Part shown: positions 24,901-31,919 of the stretch, piece by piece
Position numbering within the stretch: the first letter of the stretch is position 1
Layout: the number at the start of each line of letters is the position of its first letter
Assembly (NCBI GenBank): GCA_012845835.1
Contig: JABAKD010000025.1
Coordinates: forward strand, 18,837,476 to 18,901,475
Source of the DNA: Undaria pinnatifida
Taxonomy: Eukaryota; Sar; Phaeophyceae; Laminariales; Alariaceae
Direction: 5' to 3'
Length of the DNA: 64,000 nucleotides
Made by a program: the position numbers and the translations under genes
The notes under the pieces: generated by a model
Databases searched by the model: none
The model's input: only the letters and a program-made list of their open reading frames with translations
What the model was told of the DNA's origin: nothing

Positions 24901-27900
24901 GAGGGGGTGGGGTTGGGATGGGTTGGGGGGGGGGAGGTGGGGGGTGGGGGCGGGGGGGGCGGGGGAGGGGGGCAGGGGGGGGCGGGGGGGGGGGGGGGGG
25001 GAAAGGAAGGGTTTTAGGGTGAGGGGTTTGTTATACGTGTGGTGCTAGGTCTAGGCGATGGTGCGGGTGATGGGGAAGAAGGGCGCGTTCGGGGCGGGGG
25101 GGGGTTGGAAAGGCACTATTATATAGCGGGCAACCGGCACTACTCCACGGGCGTTTTAGAGAGGGGCCACGACTGCAATACACTACAAGGGCTCCGCTAC
25201 GCGGGCGGCTGATGCCGCCCGCTTCGCTCGCGTAAATAATACAACAAAATGTGAGGTAGAAAGAAAAGTCCCATGATATGGTGCAACTAGCGATTTGATA
25301 ATGCCAAGAGATACTTGTGCGGAGCCGACTGTCCTGGGTCGCACTGTGTGCTTGCTGGCGATGTCACGTTCTGATAGGCAGTACGGGTGTAATTTGGGGG
25401 GGGGGAACATAAGAGAACCGAGAGAGGACAATCAATGAAGAAAGCGAAAAGACGGTACACAGCAGTACACACGTATATTGCGGCACCAAATGTGAGGCTT
25501 TGAGGGCTGAGTGCGCTGTGCTGTGCTGTTCTGTCCTTGTGATGCACGCTCGACGGCAACGTGCTACTATTAATACTGCTGGAGCACTAAGAGCTGCGGG
25601 TGGGTGTGTTTTTATGGCGATGAAGCAGAAGAAACAGGTGCAAAAAAAGACGTACTTGTTTTGTAGTCTACGAACAACTTGTCATGATATGGTACGTGCA
25701 AAATAAATGTGCACGAAAGTATATTTCGGACAAACCTTAATTTTTCGGACTTGATTTTGTCTATCGGCACTTTTTATGCTGAATTTAGCCTAGGAACGGC
25801 TATCATCTTCATCATATTTGACTCTTTCTCCATTCTGACTCGGGTTTTGGAAACCCATTTTTTTACTGCTTTTTTACTTCAAGATATATCTTGAAATTAG
25901 TGTAGGGTTATTTGCCTTGAAGCAGTGGTGGAGATTTGTCTTGAAGTTAGTGTTGGGGCGGTCCCGAGGAACACGAAGAAGGCGAAGAACGCAAGGAACA
26001 CAAAGAAACCCGCCGTGAAGCTTCTCCGATACGAGGGTTAAGGCAGGCTTGTTCCCATTGGGAGCGCTGAGAGGGAAGCATGTCGTTATAATCAAGTTAT
26101 TCCAAGAAAAATCTTGCCGAGGGATGTTGGGCTCTAATAACCATGACTACATAGTTATGATTCAAACCACGATTACGGGGGACTGATATGCATAATCAAG
26201 AACATGTAGTCGTGATTATCACTCCCTGTCAAGGAGGCCCACTTCAATTGCAAATATGTACTCCTGAGGTGACTTCTTGTATGACGCGGTAATGAGTGGT
26301 GGATTAAAACCTACCTACAACTTCCCGCCCCGTTTTGGGGACAACCTACTTGAGAAACTACTTGGAGTTAGAGTGGGGTGGTTTTGGCAGCAGGAAAAAG
26401 TTGAAGTCCTAGGCTATAAGTCTAGACACATGCAGACAGCTTCATGCTCTTCCAGCGCGGAAAGCAAACCGTTCTGTGGTTCTCGAGTTCCTGTATTATG
26501 CGTAATCTACGTTCGCTTTCCAAAGTCAGAAGCAAGTGAGCACCACCACCTGCTTTATATTGCCGCAGTGAGAATATGGGACGGAGCACCGTTCCTACTC
26601 CTAATAGAGACACCTCCACCATTTGGGCACTCATTACGCTTCCTCCATATACTACATAGAAACTGTTTGCTTATCCTATCCCCGTCCCGTTTCGCCGTCT
26701 GCGGCCACCATCTATCTCCTAGGATAGCGATCGTTTTCTCGCTACTCACTAGTCTACCAAACTCTTCCATGTCATACCTCTAATTTCCTCATTATGTCAT
26801 CTACTCCTCTAACGCATCCCGTTCCTCATTGTACATTTCACATGCTTGTACGCGGGGGGGGGGGTTGGCTCGCTTTCCTCGCCTGACTTTAGTAGGCAAG
26901 TCGGCTGGCCATCAGCTGGCTTTGCCAGCCGACTTGCCGACTGAAGTCACTTAGTTGGCTAACGGCACCTACCGACTACTTTTTAGGCGTCAGATCCTTC
27001 CGACTCACAGCTTCAGGCATTAGACCAATGCCAGTACTATTAATAGGTCTACAGCTCTATCAGTGAGTGGTGTAACACCAGCCATCTAAAAAAGTATCGG
27101 GACGCGCCAAAAACAAACTAAACGTAAAATTACACGAAAAAGAAGAAACTGCTTACGGCGCAGAGTAGTGTTATATAAATGTCAGCTTTTCGAAATTGCG
27201 TGGGATGGTGCAAACCGAAACTCCAAAGACTGAATAACGCATGCAAGCACCGCGTCAAACGCAAATACTAACACTGCACAGTAGCTAGCCCCCTTCAAGG
27301 TCAGGGTAGCGTCGGCACGAAGGCGTCCACACCCTGTGGGTAGAGAGGTGTAGACCTAATACTGGCGATAGTCTACCAGGTAATGTGAATTACTTGTTGC
27401 TTCCAGACGTCCGTCTTACAGTGTGGAGCAGCTACCGCTGCCCAAACAACCAAATAATTGAACAGTGTATGATACCAGCAGGCTGCATTATGAGTCAATG
27501 TGCCGTTTTGCTGCATTATGAGTCAATGTGCCGTTTTGCTGCATTACGAGTAGATGTGCCGCCAAAAACGGTGCCTGGTACTGTTATAACATGCTATAAA
27601 ACCGTAAAACGCTCTCGACGCAAGAAAACGATCAGGTAAGCATTCGTACCACAAAGGAACAACACGGCAAGGAGAGGCGATGACTATGCACAACAGCCGA
27701 CCACATCCCTGTTGAGTTAGGGAATTAGGGATTAGACTACACCTGTACATTTACTGTCAGAACTACAGGGCAGCGAAGGAGTAACTACAGGGCAACCAAG
27801 GAGTTCCACAGCACGCGCACAACAGGATACCAAACATTCTGCTGGCGCTCACAACTGATGGGCCTTGCATGCGGCTAAATTTGTAACCAGGGCCAGTTTG

Positions 27901-30900
27901 GAGGGGTTAGTCCTGGGGTGGCATAAGGTATCGCAGGAATGAGGGTGCTAACCGGGAGCAGGGTGCAAATATGCATGTGTGGACCAATACCATAAAACAT
28001 CCCGAAACATTCGTATTTGACCAATTAATGCGACTTGTCGAACAGGTATTATTAATGTTAATAAGGCCTCCGCTCCGCGGGCGGCTGACGCCGCCCGCTA
28101 CGCTCGCCGCAAGGCAAGGAAGAATGCAAGTAAAAACATATACTCCGAGTATATGTAAATGGGGCAGAAAGAAGAGGCCCATGATTTGGTTCGAACAGCG
28201 ATTTGATAATGCCAAGAGCTGCTTGTGCAGAGCAAATTGCCCTGTTGTGCTCAGCTGTGCTGTGTGCTTTTGTTAGCAGTGTTACGTTCTGCTCGGCAGT
28301 ATGGGGGTAAATTGCGTGGGGGAAAAAACAGGGGGCCGTGAAAGATCAAATTACATGCAGAAAAAGAAAAAAGAGGAAAAGTGGTACTACTCCGTACACA
28401 ACAACACGCATTATACCCGGTACTGCTCTATCTATGTTCGAAAGAAAGCACACACAGCGCAGCGACACAGCACCGCAGCGAAGGGCACGGCACCGCACCG
28501 CACGGCTCCGCACGGCGCTACGCTGCGCTGCTGGGCTATATAGTCTATAGCCGGACTGATCTAAGCTGGGCGTGCATGTGATCCAACAGCGTAGTTTCTG
28601 ATGGCATGTACAAACCTGATGTAGTAGTACCGGTATGCACTATTATTGGCGTTTCGTATTTCGAACGAAGCTGGAAAGCAAAGAAAAGCTGGAAAGGTTC
28701 CGCAAGTAGTCTAATATGGAAGTTGGAGCTCTGAGAGGCCAGGGATGGGCAATCCCTGAGAAAGACAAAATTAAGTAAGTCTATAGTAGCAAGCTTTATG
28801 ATACTGGTAGAGCGCGGCCAACCAGCAGCACACCAGCAGCAGCAATCCTAGGTTATATCACATCAAAACCTCGGCAAATATGGTCGCTGCAGCTCTCACC
28901 GCCCTCGAAACATGCGCCAATAGCCTTAGAACTCCAACCTTCCCCACCGTAAACCCAACTCAAAGCCGAAACACAAAACACAAAGCCTGAAAGCGGGGAT
29001 GGCTTCTAAACGCCCCCGCAGTCGTGATTTAATTAACGACTATGTAGTCGTGATCATAACTCCCCGCAAGCAATCCCTGAGGCGTTAAATTCGAGTACGA
29101 ACGCACTAAGTTGTTTGTGTCACGTGTAGCTAGGTCCCGTGACACACGTGCTTCCACACTACGGAATTCCTTCCAGAACGTTTTAGCCTCTCTCCCTGTC
29201 TCATCACGTGTGGCCACGATCAAGAGCAAAGAACAGGAGCAACAACAACAGTTGCGACTGCAACATGAACAATAACCCACTTGGGACCCAAGCATCGAGA
29301 GCAAAAACAACGATCAAGCGGGGGGGTATCAGCCTTCTGTGAAGAGCGAGCAACAACAGCAGAACAAGCATTGTCATCTTGCGCGTGTGTCGAACATTCC
29401 GTCACGTTGCACTCCGGACACGTTTTCTACCTATTTAGCCAGGGCTGCTTTGTGCGGCCGACACTAAATACATAGTCGTCACGTTTCTTCGATCCCCCCC
29501 CCCTCCGAACAGGGTCAAAACTACTGCTGCAATACTCTTGACGATAACGACAGGGATAACTAGTGCTCACGCGTTTCAAAGCGTCCCGAAGACCTTACCG
29601 GTACCAGGTATGTAATAGCGGCGGTGGCACAGCAGTACCCCTTGGGACTTGCAGTACAGCACTCCCCCTTTAGGGCTTGCAGTACAGTACGCCTTTGGGA
29701 CTATTTCAATAGCAGTACACAGCAGCAGTAACCCTTTGGGACTAACAGTACCACTTTGGTGAATTCGGACGGAAAACATGTCACGATTTCAGCAACGGCC
29801 ACAGAAACCAGCCCGTGCTGCTTGGGTAGTCTAGGGGGGGGCGCGTTACGGAAGGAGACATAAGACACGCGCGCAGCTTGATACTACGTGTGCTGCTGTT
29901 GCACGCGATTCCTGGAAGGTTTATAAAAGGCCGCGTTCTTTGCTTTTCAGGTTGCTGCATCTGGGTGCCAAAAAAAGAAAAACGGGGTAACACTCGCAGT
30001 GAGTGGTCTGCGGTTGCTGCTGCTTCTCTGCTGTTTGGAATGATGGCAGCATCGCATCTTCTACAGCAGCAGCAGCAGTACGAGTGTTGTCTGGAGTAGA
30101 ACCCTCGTTGTACAAGTCACGACTACGCGGGCGACATATAAAACACGACTTCGGGGACATTAATGATCCGTCCCCGGGTTTCAGGAAATGCGTTTCGGAT
30201 TGGGGTCAGGCGCAGGGTTAGGGATAGGCAGATCTCCAGGGCCGTGAGAGCTGCAGCGACGAGACTGATCCATATGGCGCGACTACGAGGAACATCTACC
30301 AAGGATCAATATATCATAGGGGTAGAGTTTACACACCACGTGAGACGCTTCTGCAGGGGTTCGCTCTCGGTTGCACGCTGGTCTGCGGGAGCTAGGTCGT
30401 AAGCTGGGACGGATGCGGTGGGAATACGCGAAACGCAAGGGTTGAAACTTTGAAACCCAAGGATGGCTCCTAAATGTCTCTGTCGTCGCAAACAAAATAT
30501 TTCCCACGCAGTTATATGCCTACCACTGCCCTATGTGCGGACGGCCCCCGTGTTCCTGCTGCTAGACTACAGAGCAATACAGCGATACTAATGGAGCCAG
30601 GTATCGCTGCTGTACACCAGGCAAGATGACACACATTGTGGTGCCACCATAACCCTCACATGTCCGAGCAATCGCAGTCAGTATGTTGGCCTGTTAATTC
30701 TGCTGCTTGCTGCAAGCAGAAAGGAGCGGGTTTAATTAAGCACGTGCTGTGTTGATCATACAACCAGGAGTCGGAGGAGGGGGTCGGGTAGGCAGCAGCG
30801 ACTCCACAGCTGACTACGAATTAATAGGAGGAGGATGGGAGATGGGAGGAGGATGAGCAGCCTCGACAATGATACGAACCGCTCTGCCCGGAAATACAAC

Positions 30901-31919
30901 GACCGTTTGGGCATTAAAAGGAATACAAAACGGTCCTTACATTTCGGACAGAGGGGTTTACTGTTGATTGCTGTTGAAGCGCTTCAGCCGCCTCTGTTTC
31001 TGTTTGCCGTACCCCACCCTCTCCGTTTCTCCCCAAGGGATGAAAACTGAAAAGCTACGAGGTATTCATTTTCATTTGCCGTCCCTTGATAATCATGCGC
31101 CCATCCATGTGCCATGCATGCTCCACGTCTCCATGTACGATCGTCTCCATGTACAATACCAGGTACCACGCAGTACAGTAGTAGTACCATGTTTAGAAAC
31201 ATGAAACACACCTTTGACACGTAACCCAATACAGCAATACTGGTGCTGCTGCCTGCACAAGCAGTACCAGAGACCAGAGTTGGGAAAAACGCTAAAACTA
31301 CAAGTACAAGTACGAGTACCGTAAATCGAGGGCCAAACCAGCACCCGCACTATTACTTACACATTTCTTGGCGTCCTAAAGAGAGCTTCAGAAAATCGTA
31401 CAAGTGAAAGAAATAAAATCGGCATTTTTGGAAGAGGAGAATATTGGAGTCGTCTCCTCTGTCCCGATAGTAGAAGTGGACGGATGTGCTTATGTACGTA
31501 CAGCAGGGCCTGCCAAAGCGTGTCTGCTATGGCGGGCCTCGTAGAACTTGGAAGTCAACCTCGCGCGGGCAGGGGAGGGGGGCGGGTAGGATTTTGGGGT
31601 AGGATTTGTCCTGCCTTTTGCTATTGACGAAAACATTTACACATAATGTATATATGCTGATGTTGTTGTGATGGATGGAGCCTCCCGCTGAAAGCTCGAA
31701 ATGCTGATAATTTTCTTTGAAAAATAAAATAATGCGGCATCGATCGCATCGATCGATCTCCCTCACCTTCCACTGCTCCGCAAAGGGGTCGTCCTTCTTG
31801 AAGCGCTTGCTAGACATCTGGTGCGCGAGGCCCGGCATGGCCCTCTCCCTCCTCACGGCCTTGTTGTAGGCATCCCCTTTCTTCTTGATCTCGGCCAGGC
31901 TCGACGTCTGGTTCCCCAT
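280..31919 (-). CDS. PPEF: Ser/Thr protein phosphatase with EF-hands (PPEF/rdgC type), 17 coding exons
   Basis: Exons in coding order: 31919-31767, 16155-16087, 14419-14228, 12820-12668, 11564-11454, 10901-10776, 9885-9743, 9083-8966, 8492-8418, 7917-7692, 6140-6026, 3976-3886, 2995-2876, 2141-2056, 1717-1549, 875-756, 342-280. They total 2130 nt, giving 709 residues plus TGA, and every junction keeps phase. Seen: the PPP metal-site motifs GDIHG (228-232), GDFVDRG (257-263), GNHE (289-292), HGG (339-341), RSHE (437-440) and FSASNY (462-467), followed by C-terminal EF-hands near 546-557, 635-646 and 675-686. A catalytic core followed by EF-hands defines the PPEF family, which dephosphorylates Ser/Thr under calcium control. 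The N-terminus (MGNQTSS) fits N-myristoylation, which would place it at membranes; this is inferred. Order and phase make the model strong. Extra alternative exons are possible. Confidence 0.92.
756..875 (-). CDS. PPEF: PPEF exon 16: last EF-hand (650-689)
   Basis: 40 codons, phase 0. The loop [12 protein letters not shown] (675-686) is a good calcium site, with Asp in place of the usual Gly at position 6. ATAG acceptor, GAG|GTGAAT donor. It pairs with the exon 15 hand. Confidence 0.92.
955..1085 (+). repeat. GGGTA pentanucleotide repeat
   Basis: About 130 bp of GGGTA with TAGGTAGGGTA variants, in intron 15 of gene 1. Confidence 0.85.
1248..1319 (-). pseudogene. Duplicate of the exon 15 EF-hand, possible cassette exon
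   Basis: A 72-nt block in intron 15 reads [16 protein letters not shown], parallel to [16 protein letters not shown] of exon 15, and keeps the same GTGAGT donor. A GAG acceptor-like site on its other side leaves exactly 24 codons, phase 0 to phase 0, so it could be spliced in without a frameshift. Position 12 of the loop is Gly, which should abolish calcium binding. Either a decaying duplicate or an alternative exon. Confidence 0.6.
1549..1717 (-). CDS. PPEF: PPEF exon 15: canonical EF-hand (593-649)
   Basis: 169 nt, phase 2 in and phase 0 out. The loop [12 protein letters not shown] (635-646) has every calcium ligand including Glu at position 12. CGG... frame ends AGG|GTGAGT. A second, divergent copy of its 3' half lies 230 bp downstream (1248-1319). 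Confidence 0.93.
2056..2141 (-). CDS. PPEF: PPEF exon 14 (565-592)
   Basis: 86 nt, phase 0 in and phase 2 out. It encodes [20 protein letters not shown], the degenerate partner of the first EF-hand. CAG acceptor, GTGAGT donor. Confidence 0.85.
2677..2843. mobile_element. MITE family E (GGGTCCCC ends)
   Basis: Left GGGTCCCCCCGGAAGGCGG, right CCGCCTTATTGGGGGACT, about 167 bp, in intron 13. It contains GCCAAGCGATTGTGACCGCC, shared with the other copies. Confidence 0.6.
2876..2995 (-). CDS. PPEF: PPEF exon 13: first EF-hand, degenerate loop (525-564)
   Basis: 40 codons, phase 0. The EF loop is [12 protein letters not shown] (546-557): ligands at positions 1, 3 and 5 and the central Gly are present, but position 12 is Lys instead of Glu, so calcium binding is doubtful. 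TAG acceptor, GTGAGT donor. A 200-bp CAGTAG-type repeat (3016-3230) lies just upstream of the acceptor. Confidence 0.88.
3016..3230 (+). repeat. AGT/AGC trinucleotide repeat
   Basis: Mixed CAG-TAG and TAG-TAG units over about 215 bp, in intron 12 just upstream of the exon 13 acceptor. Confidence 0.9.
3886..3976 (-). CDS. PPEF: PPEF exon 12 (494-524)
   Basis: 91 nt, phase 2 in and phase 0 out. It encodes [20 protein letters not shown] followed by a basic helix. It links the catalytic core to the EF-hand region. CTCAG acceptor, GTTAGA donor. Confidence 0.86.
4217..4345. mobile_element. TAGTGCCGGTTG-type element (family D)
   Basis: Repeated TAGTGCCGGTTG blocks on both sides of AAATCGCTCGGCA. 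Shared with 11657-11815 and 18270-18355. Repeated GTGCCGGT units near the ends recall pogo/Tigger-type non-autonomous elements; this is an inference. Confidence 0.5.
4770..5120. mobile_element. Family L element interrupted by a family B copy
   Basis: GATCTGTGTGATATATAGCTC, CGTACGATCTGCACGATCT and TAGATCTCCATCTGTTCG match 54855-55080. The continuous copy at 54855-55080 shows that 4885-5025 is an insertion (family B, inverted). Confidence 0.5.
4885..5025 (-). repeat. Dispersed repeat family B, inverted copy
   Basis: Contains the complement of the family B core (CTCCAGCTGTGAGATC, CATCTTTGCAAGCTGTGTG, GGATATAGGTCGG), ending in a T-run. Confidence 0.65.
5725..5935 (+). repeat. CAC/CCA-rich microsatellite
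   Basis: ACCACCAACACC-type repeat next to the exon 11 donor. Confidence 0.8.
6026..6140 (-). CDS. PPEF: PPEF exon 11: FSASNY, end of catalytic core (456-493)
   Basis: 115 nt, phase 1 in and phase 2 out. It contains [19 protein letters not shown], the loop that closes the PPP active site. CTGCAG acceptor, AG|GTACGC donor. The donor is followed by a long GTG-rich microsatellite (5725-5935, CAC on the + strand). Confidence 0.92.
6972..7120 (+). repeat. 9-10-bp minisatellite (GAGCGATCT)
   Basis: About 15 units of GAGCGATCT/GAGAGATCT. The complement (CAGATCGCT) occurs as a short array at 54320-54362. Confidence 0.85.
7692..7917 (-). CDS. PPEF: PPEF exon 10: WSDP, RGAG and RSHE motifs (381-455)
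   Basis: 226 nt, phase 0 in and phase 1 out. It carries [16 protein letters not shown] and [11 protein letters not shown]; the RSHE His is the last metal ligand, and RSHEC is typical of the PPEF branch. The donor chosen is GAGG|GTGAGG because only that phase joins to exon 11 and restores [22 protein letters not shown] site 49 nt farther on gives the wrong phase. Confidence 0.9.
8135..8262 (+). repeat. 16-bp minisatellite (GGGGTGTGATAACGAT)
   Basis: About eight units with small changes, in intron 9 of gene 1. Confidence 0.8.
8418..8492 (-). CDS. PPEF: PPEF exon 9 (356-380)
   Basis: 25 codons, phase 0 on both sides, CAG acceptor and GTGAGA donor. It encodes [20 protein letters not shown] and a short acidic tail. 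It occupies the slot where PPEF proteins have a charged insertion between the HGG motif and the WSDP motif. Confidence 0.86.
8966..9083 (-). CDS. PPEF: PPEF exon 8: HGG motif (316-355)
   Basis: 118 nt, phase 2 in and phase 0 out. It reads [20 protein letters not shown]; the His of HGG is a metal ligand. Donor CAG|GTATAG. A degenerate TGGGTGT-type repeat (on the coding strand) follows the donor down to about 8590. Confidence 0.92.
9360..9742 (-). repeat. Degenerate minisatellite built from the exon 7 donor
   Basis: Irregular units of about 18-25 bp fill the start of intron 7. On the coding strand many read like TTTTCAGGTGACGGTT, the exon 7 donor itself; 9409-9425 is a near-exact copy of the exon-intron junction. 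About fifteen units were counted by eye, many with a GGTGACGG or AAGGTGACGG core. Confidence 0.7.
9743..9885 (-). CDS. PPEF: PPEF exon 7: NRGNHE motif (269-315)
   Basis: 143 nt, phase 0 in and phase 2 out. It contains FLNRGNHED (Asn ligand and catalytic His) and ends in TTTTCAG|GTGACGG. Both of its splice sites have been duplicated nearby: the donor as a minisatellite at 9360-9742 and the acceptor in copies at 10042-10114 and 10284-10348. Confidence 0.93.
10042..10114 (-). repeat. Copy of intron 6/exon 7 boundary (nearer copy)
   Basis: Compared with the genuine boundary at about 9847-9920, this block keeps the GGTGCGA-type intron end, the CAG acceptor and the first ~35 nt of exon 7 with scattered changes. 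It lies about 195 bp upstream of the real exon. Confidence 0.65.
10284..10348 (-). repeat. Copy of intron 6/exon 7 boundary (farther copy)
   Basis: A third, more diverged version of the same acceptor region, about 240 bp farther upstream. The acceptor CAG has become CAG-like (AACAGATTC on the coding strand). All three blocks are in the same orientation, so they arose by tandem duplication of the acceptor segment with intervening DNA. Confidence 0.55.
10666..10753. mobile_element. 90-bp MITE (family C), diverged copy
   Basis: TTAACCCATTTCCA to AAAAGGGTTAA, 88 bp, inside intron 6 close to the exon 6 donor. Confidence 0.55.
10776..10901 (-). CDS. PPEF: PPEF exon 6: metal-site motifs GDIHG and GDFVDRG (227-268)
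   Basis: 42 codons, phase 0. It carries the first two PPP signatures: GDIHGQ (Asp and His metal ligands) and NGDFVDRG (Asp ligands and the phosphate-binding Arg). The acceptor is AAAAG, with no pyrimidine tract next to it. The donor is GAG|GTGCGT. Confidence 0.93.
11041..11131. mobile_element. 90-bp MITE (family C), inverted copy
   Basis: TTAACCCCTCC to AGGAGTTAA, with the GAAAACCCGTTTCGGGG core in reverse orientation, in intron 5. Confidence 0.6.
11225..11345. repeat. GACCC-rich repeat with inverted halves (family K)
   Basis: CGGGTCGGGTCAGG faces CCTGACCCGGCCCGACCC. The related block at 50675-50775 has the same two halves. Confidence 0.6.
11454..11564 (-). CDS. PPEF: PPEF exon 5 (residues 190-226)
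   Basis: 37 codons, phase 0, ACAG acceptor and GTGAGC donor. It contains the helix [17 protein letters not shown] and ends in EDTVTV, the beta strand that runs directly into the VGDIHG motif of exon 6. Confidence 0.9.
11657..11815. mobile_element. TAGTGCCGGTTG-type element (family D)
   Basis: TATAGCACCGGTTGAGTAG at the left, CTATAGTGCCGGTGTTTCCC and a partner inverted block at the right. In intron 4. Confidence 0.5.
12359..12439. mobile_element. MITE family E, shortened copy
   Basis: Keeps CACGCCAAGCGATTCTGACC, the CCGCCTTAT repeats and a GGGGGACCCC end, but lacks the left half. In intron 4. Confidence 0.55.
12668..12820 (-). CDS. PPEF: PPEF exon 4 (residues 139-189)
   Basis: 51 codons, phase 0, CAG acceptor and GTACGT donor. 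It ends in [14 protein letters not shown], matching the helix just before the catalytic core in PPEF-type and PP5-type phosphatases. Confidence 0.88.
13230..13395 (+). repeat. GGGGA pentanucleotide repeat
   Basis: About 33 units of GGGGA/GGAGG in intron 3. On the transcribed RNA of gene 1 it is a C-rich tract; the other strand could form G-quadruplexes. Confidence 0.9.
14228..14419 (-). CDS. PPEF: PPEF exon 3 (residues 75-138)
   Basis: 64 codons, phase 0 on both sides, CAG acceptor and GTGAGC donor. The segment is acidic and rich in D, E and T, and forms the linker before the phosphatase core. A GACG-type microsatellite (14449-14570) lies just before the acceptor and a poly-pyrimidine tract (on the + strand) just after the donor. 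Confidence 0.85.
14449..14575 (+). repeat. GACG microsatellite
   Basis: GACGGACG units with breaks, directly upstream (minus strand) of the exon 3 acceptor. Confidence 0.8.
14992..15080. mobile_element. 90-bp MITE (family C)
   Basis: CAACCCCTTTAGAGCCC to TTGAAAGGCGTGAA, with CCAAGTAAAGAGTC and AAAACGGATTTCCAG interior blocks, in intron 2. Confidence 0.6.
15110..16086 (-). repeat. Tandem array carrying copies of the exon 2 donor
   Basis: Units of about 65-110 bp follow exon 2 in intron 2. Each has a GCGTTGACTCACCAGC-like core (+ strand) near 15161, 15289, 15795, 15859, 15936 and 15992, then AGGGGAAA-GAAAGAG. The core is the complement of the exon 2 donor CTG|GTGAGG-CAACGC; the units at 15795 and 15859 keep a perfect CTGGTGAGT. 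A SINE-like insertion (15300-15690) splits the array. Confidence 0.65.
15300..15690 (-). mobile_element. tRNA-derived SINE-like element (family A)
   Basis: Read on the minus strand, the right end has GAGTTCGAGC, a good B box, about 50 bp after an A-box-like TAGCGCCCCGGTGG. A body with GGAAAGCGCGAGAGCGTGAG and GGGATTGCTGAACCC follows. The copy at 39280-39640 is nearly identical through the body. It splits the exon 2 donor array. Confidence 0.6.
16087..16155 (-). CDS. PPEF: PPEF exon 2 (residues 52-74)
   Basis: 23 codons, reading [16 protein letters not shown] and onward, between a GAGCAG acceptor and a CTG|GTGAGG donor, phase 0 on both sides. It precedes the catalytic domain and is probably helical. 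Its donor sequence is amplified in the downstream intron (see 15110-16086). Confidence 0.85.
16288..16565 (+). repeat. GGCAA array bracketed by a 77-bp direct repeat
   Basis: 16288-16364 and 16489-16565 are near-identical 77-bp copies (three or four differences). Between them lie about 22 GGCAA units. Located just upstream of exon 2 of gene 1. Confidence 0.85.
16740..17100 (+). repeat. 180-bp unit repeated twice, pogo-like blocks
   Basis: GATATTTCAGGCGTGGTCCC at 16740 recurs as GATATTACAAGTGTGGTCCC at 16920; the units match over their length. Each has TTAGAGTGCGGT and TTTAGGGCGGT-like blocks about 20 bp apart, AATCGCTTGTCACGA, and a CATCCCGGGATGGATAGTG hairpin. Confidence 0.65.
17755..18225 (+). 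repeat. 15-16-bp minisatellite (GGGTGGGATCAGGTCT)
   Basis: About 30 units over 470 bp, with GGGATCAG conserved and flanks varying. In intron 1 of gene 1. Confidence 0.9.
18270..18360. mobile_element. Family D element, partial copy
   Basis: Contains CTGTAGTACGAGCATGCGG, GTAGTGCAGTTACCG and CTATAGTGCCGGTATTTCC, as in the intron 4 copy. Confidence 0.45.
18905..18975 (+). repeat. AGT then TTG trinucleotide repeats
   Basis: (TAG)n switches to (TTG)n at about 18942. Confidence 0.85.
20284..20440 (+). repeat. Dispersed repeat family B
   Basis: A-run, then ACTCCAGCTGTGAGATCGAAG, ACTCATCTTTGCAAGCTGTG, CCGACCGCGCGTATTAC and GGATATAGGTCGGCAACTCC. Confidence 0.7.
20487..20576. mobile_element. 90-bp MITE (family C), perfect 12-bp TIRs
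   Basis: Starts TTAACCCCTTTA and ends TAAAGGGGTTAA, an exact 12-bp inverted repeat. The interior is in inverted orientation relative to the copy at 20957. No coding capacity. Confidence 0.75.
20957..21045. mobile_element. 90-bp MITE (family C)
   Basis: CAACCCCTTTAGA to TAAAGGGGTTAA. GCTC occurs on both flanks, a possible 4-bp target duplication. Confidence 0.7.
22160..22640 (+). repeat. Dispersed repeat family B, long copy
   Basis: The same core followed by an extended region (GGTCAACAGGGTGATGCT, GGGGGACAAAATCTGACAG, ATAACCGGTGAGGGGAGGG) and a second partial pass of that region. Confidence 0.7.
22945..23220 (-). mobile_element. SINE-like family A, diverged copy
   Basis: Shares GGACAAGCCGTGGTCACAGG, CTCACGCTCTCGCGCTTTC and a tRNA-like end with GGTTCGACTC (minus strand). 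Confidence 0.5.
23438..23527. mobile_element. 90-bp MITE (family C)
   Basis: TTAACCCCTTTAG to TTAAGGCGTTAA, 90 bp, with AAAACGGGTTTCCAG conserved. Confidence 0.7.
24050..24250. mobile_element. Family D element, partial copy
   Basis: Contains CACTATAGCAGCAACCGGCA and ATGCCAAGCGATATCGCTGG, the inverse of family D blocks, directly beside a family B repeat. Confidence 0.4.
24260..24880 (+). repeat. Dispersed repeat family B, long copy with G-runs
   Basis: Matches 22160-22640 through core and extension. Three G-rich stretches (24549, 24618-24655, 24726) interrupt the repeated GACGGTTTTG / ATCAGTTTAT blocks. Confidence 0.65.
25187..25410. mobile_element. Dispersed element family I with GC hairpin
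   Basis: CGGGCGGCTGATGCCGCCCG hairpin, CGATTTGATAATGCCAAGAG and GTTCTGATAGGCAGTACGGG; matches 28060-28320. Confidence 0.5.
26370..26660. repeat. Dispersed repeat family J, single copy
   Basis: GACGGAGCACCGTTCCTACT and CTAATAGAGACACCTCCACC, shared with the doublet at 51465-51665. Confidence 0.45.
26875..27025. mobile_element. Partial copy of the 323-bp TIR element
   Basis: AACTTGCC-type palindrome, GACTGAAGTCACTTAGTTGG and TTCCGACTCACAGCTTCAG match the right half of 52728-53050. Confidence 0.5.
27483..27566 (+). repeat. 28-bp tandem repeat, three units
   Basis: CTGCATTATGAGTCAATGTG followed by CCGTTTTG, starting at 27483, 27511 and 27539; the third unit has three changes. Confidence 0.85.
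28060..28320. mobile_element. Dispersed element family I, second copy
   Basis: CGGGCGGCTGACGCCGCCCG hairpin, GCGATTTGATAATGCCAAGA and TCTGCTCGGCAGTATGGGG in the same order and spacing. Confidence 0.5.
28330..31500. other. Intron 1 of gene 1, stretch without recognised genes
   Basis: Only short open frames. Two related blocks around TATGTAGTCGTGATCATAAC (29040) and CATGTAGTCGTGATTATCAC (26204), and a degenerate repeat with CTTTGGGACT-GCAGTAC at 29635-29755. Confidence 0.55.
31767..31919 (-). CDS. PPEF: PPEF exon 1 (residues 1-51), start codon
   Basis: Begins MGNQTSS, with Gly2 and Ser6-Ser7 as in N-myristoylated proteins, and continues as a basic helix-like stretch. It ends in TGG AAG followed by a GTGAGG donor, phase 0. 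Joined to exon 2 it reads EQWK-VFNDLD, a smooth junction across a 15.6-kb intron. No other minus-strand exon with matching phase was seen between them, but a small missed exon cannot be excluded. Confidence 0.82.

Noticed and set aside
27483-27566. CRISPR-like array
   Set aside because: Three 28-bp units are directly tandem without spacers, in eukaryotic intron DNA.
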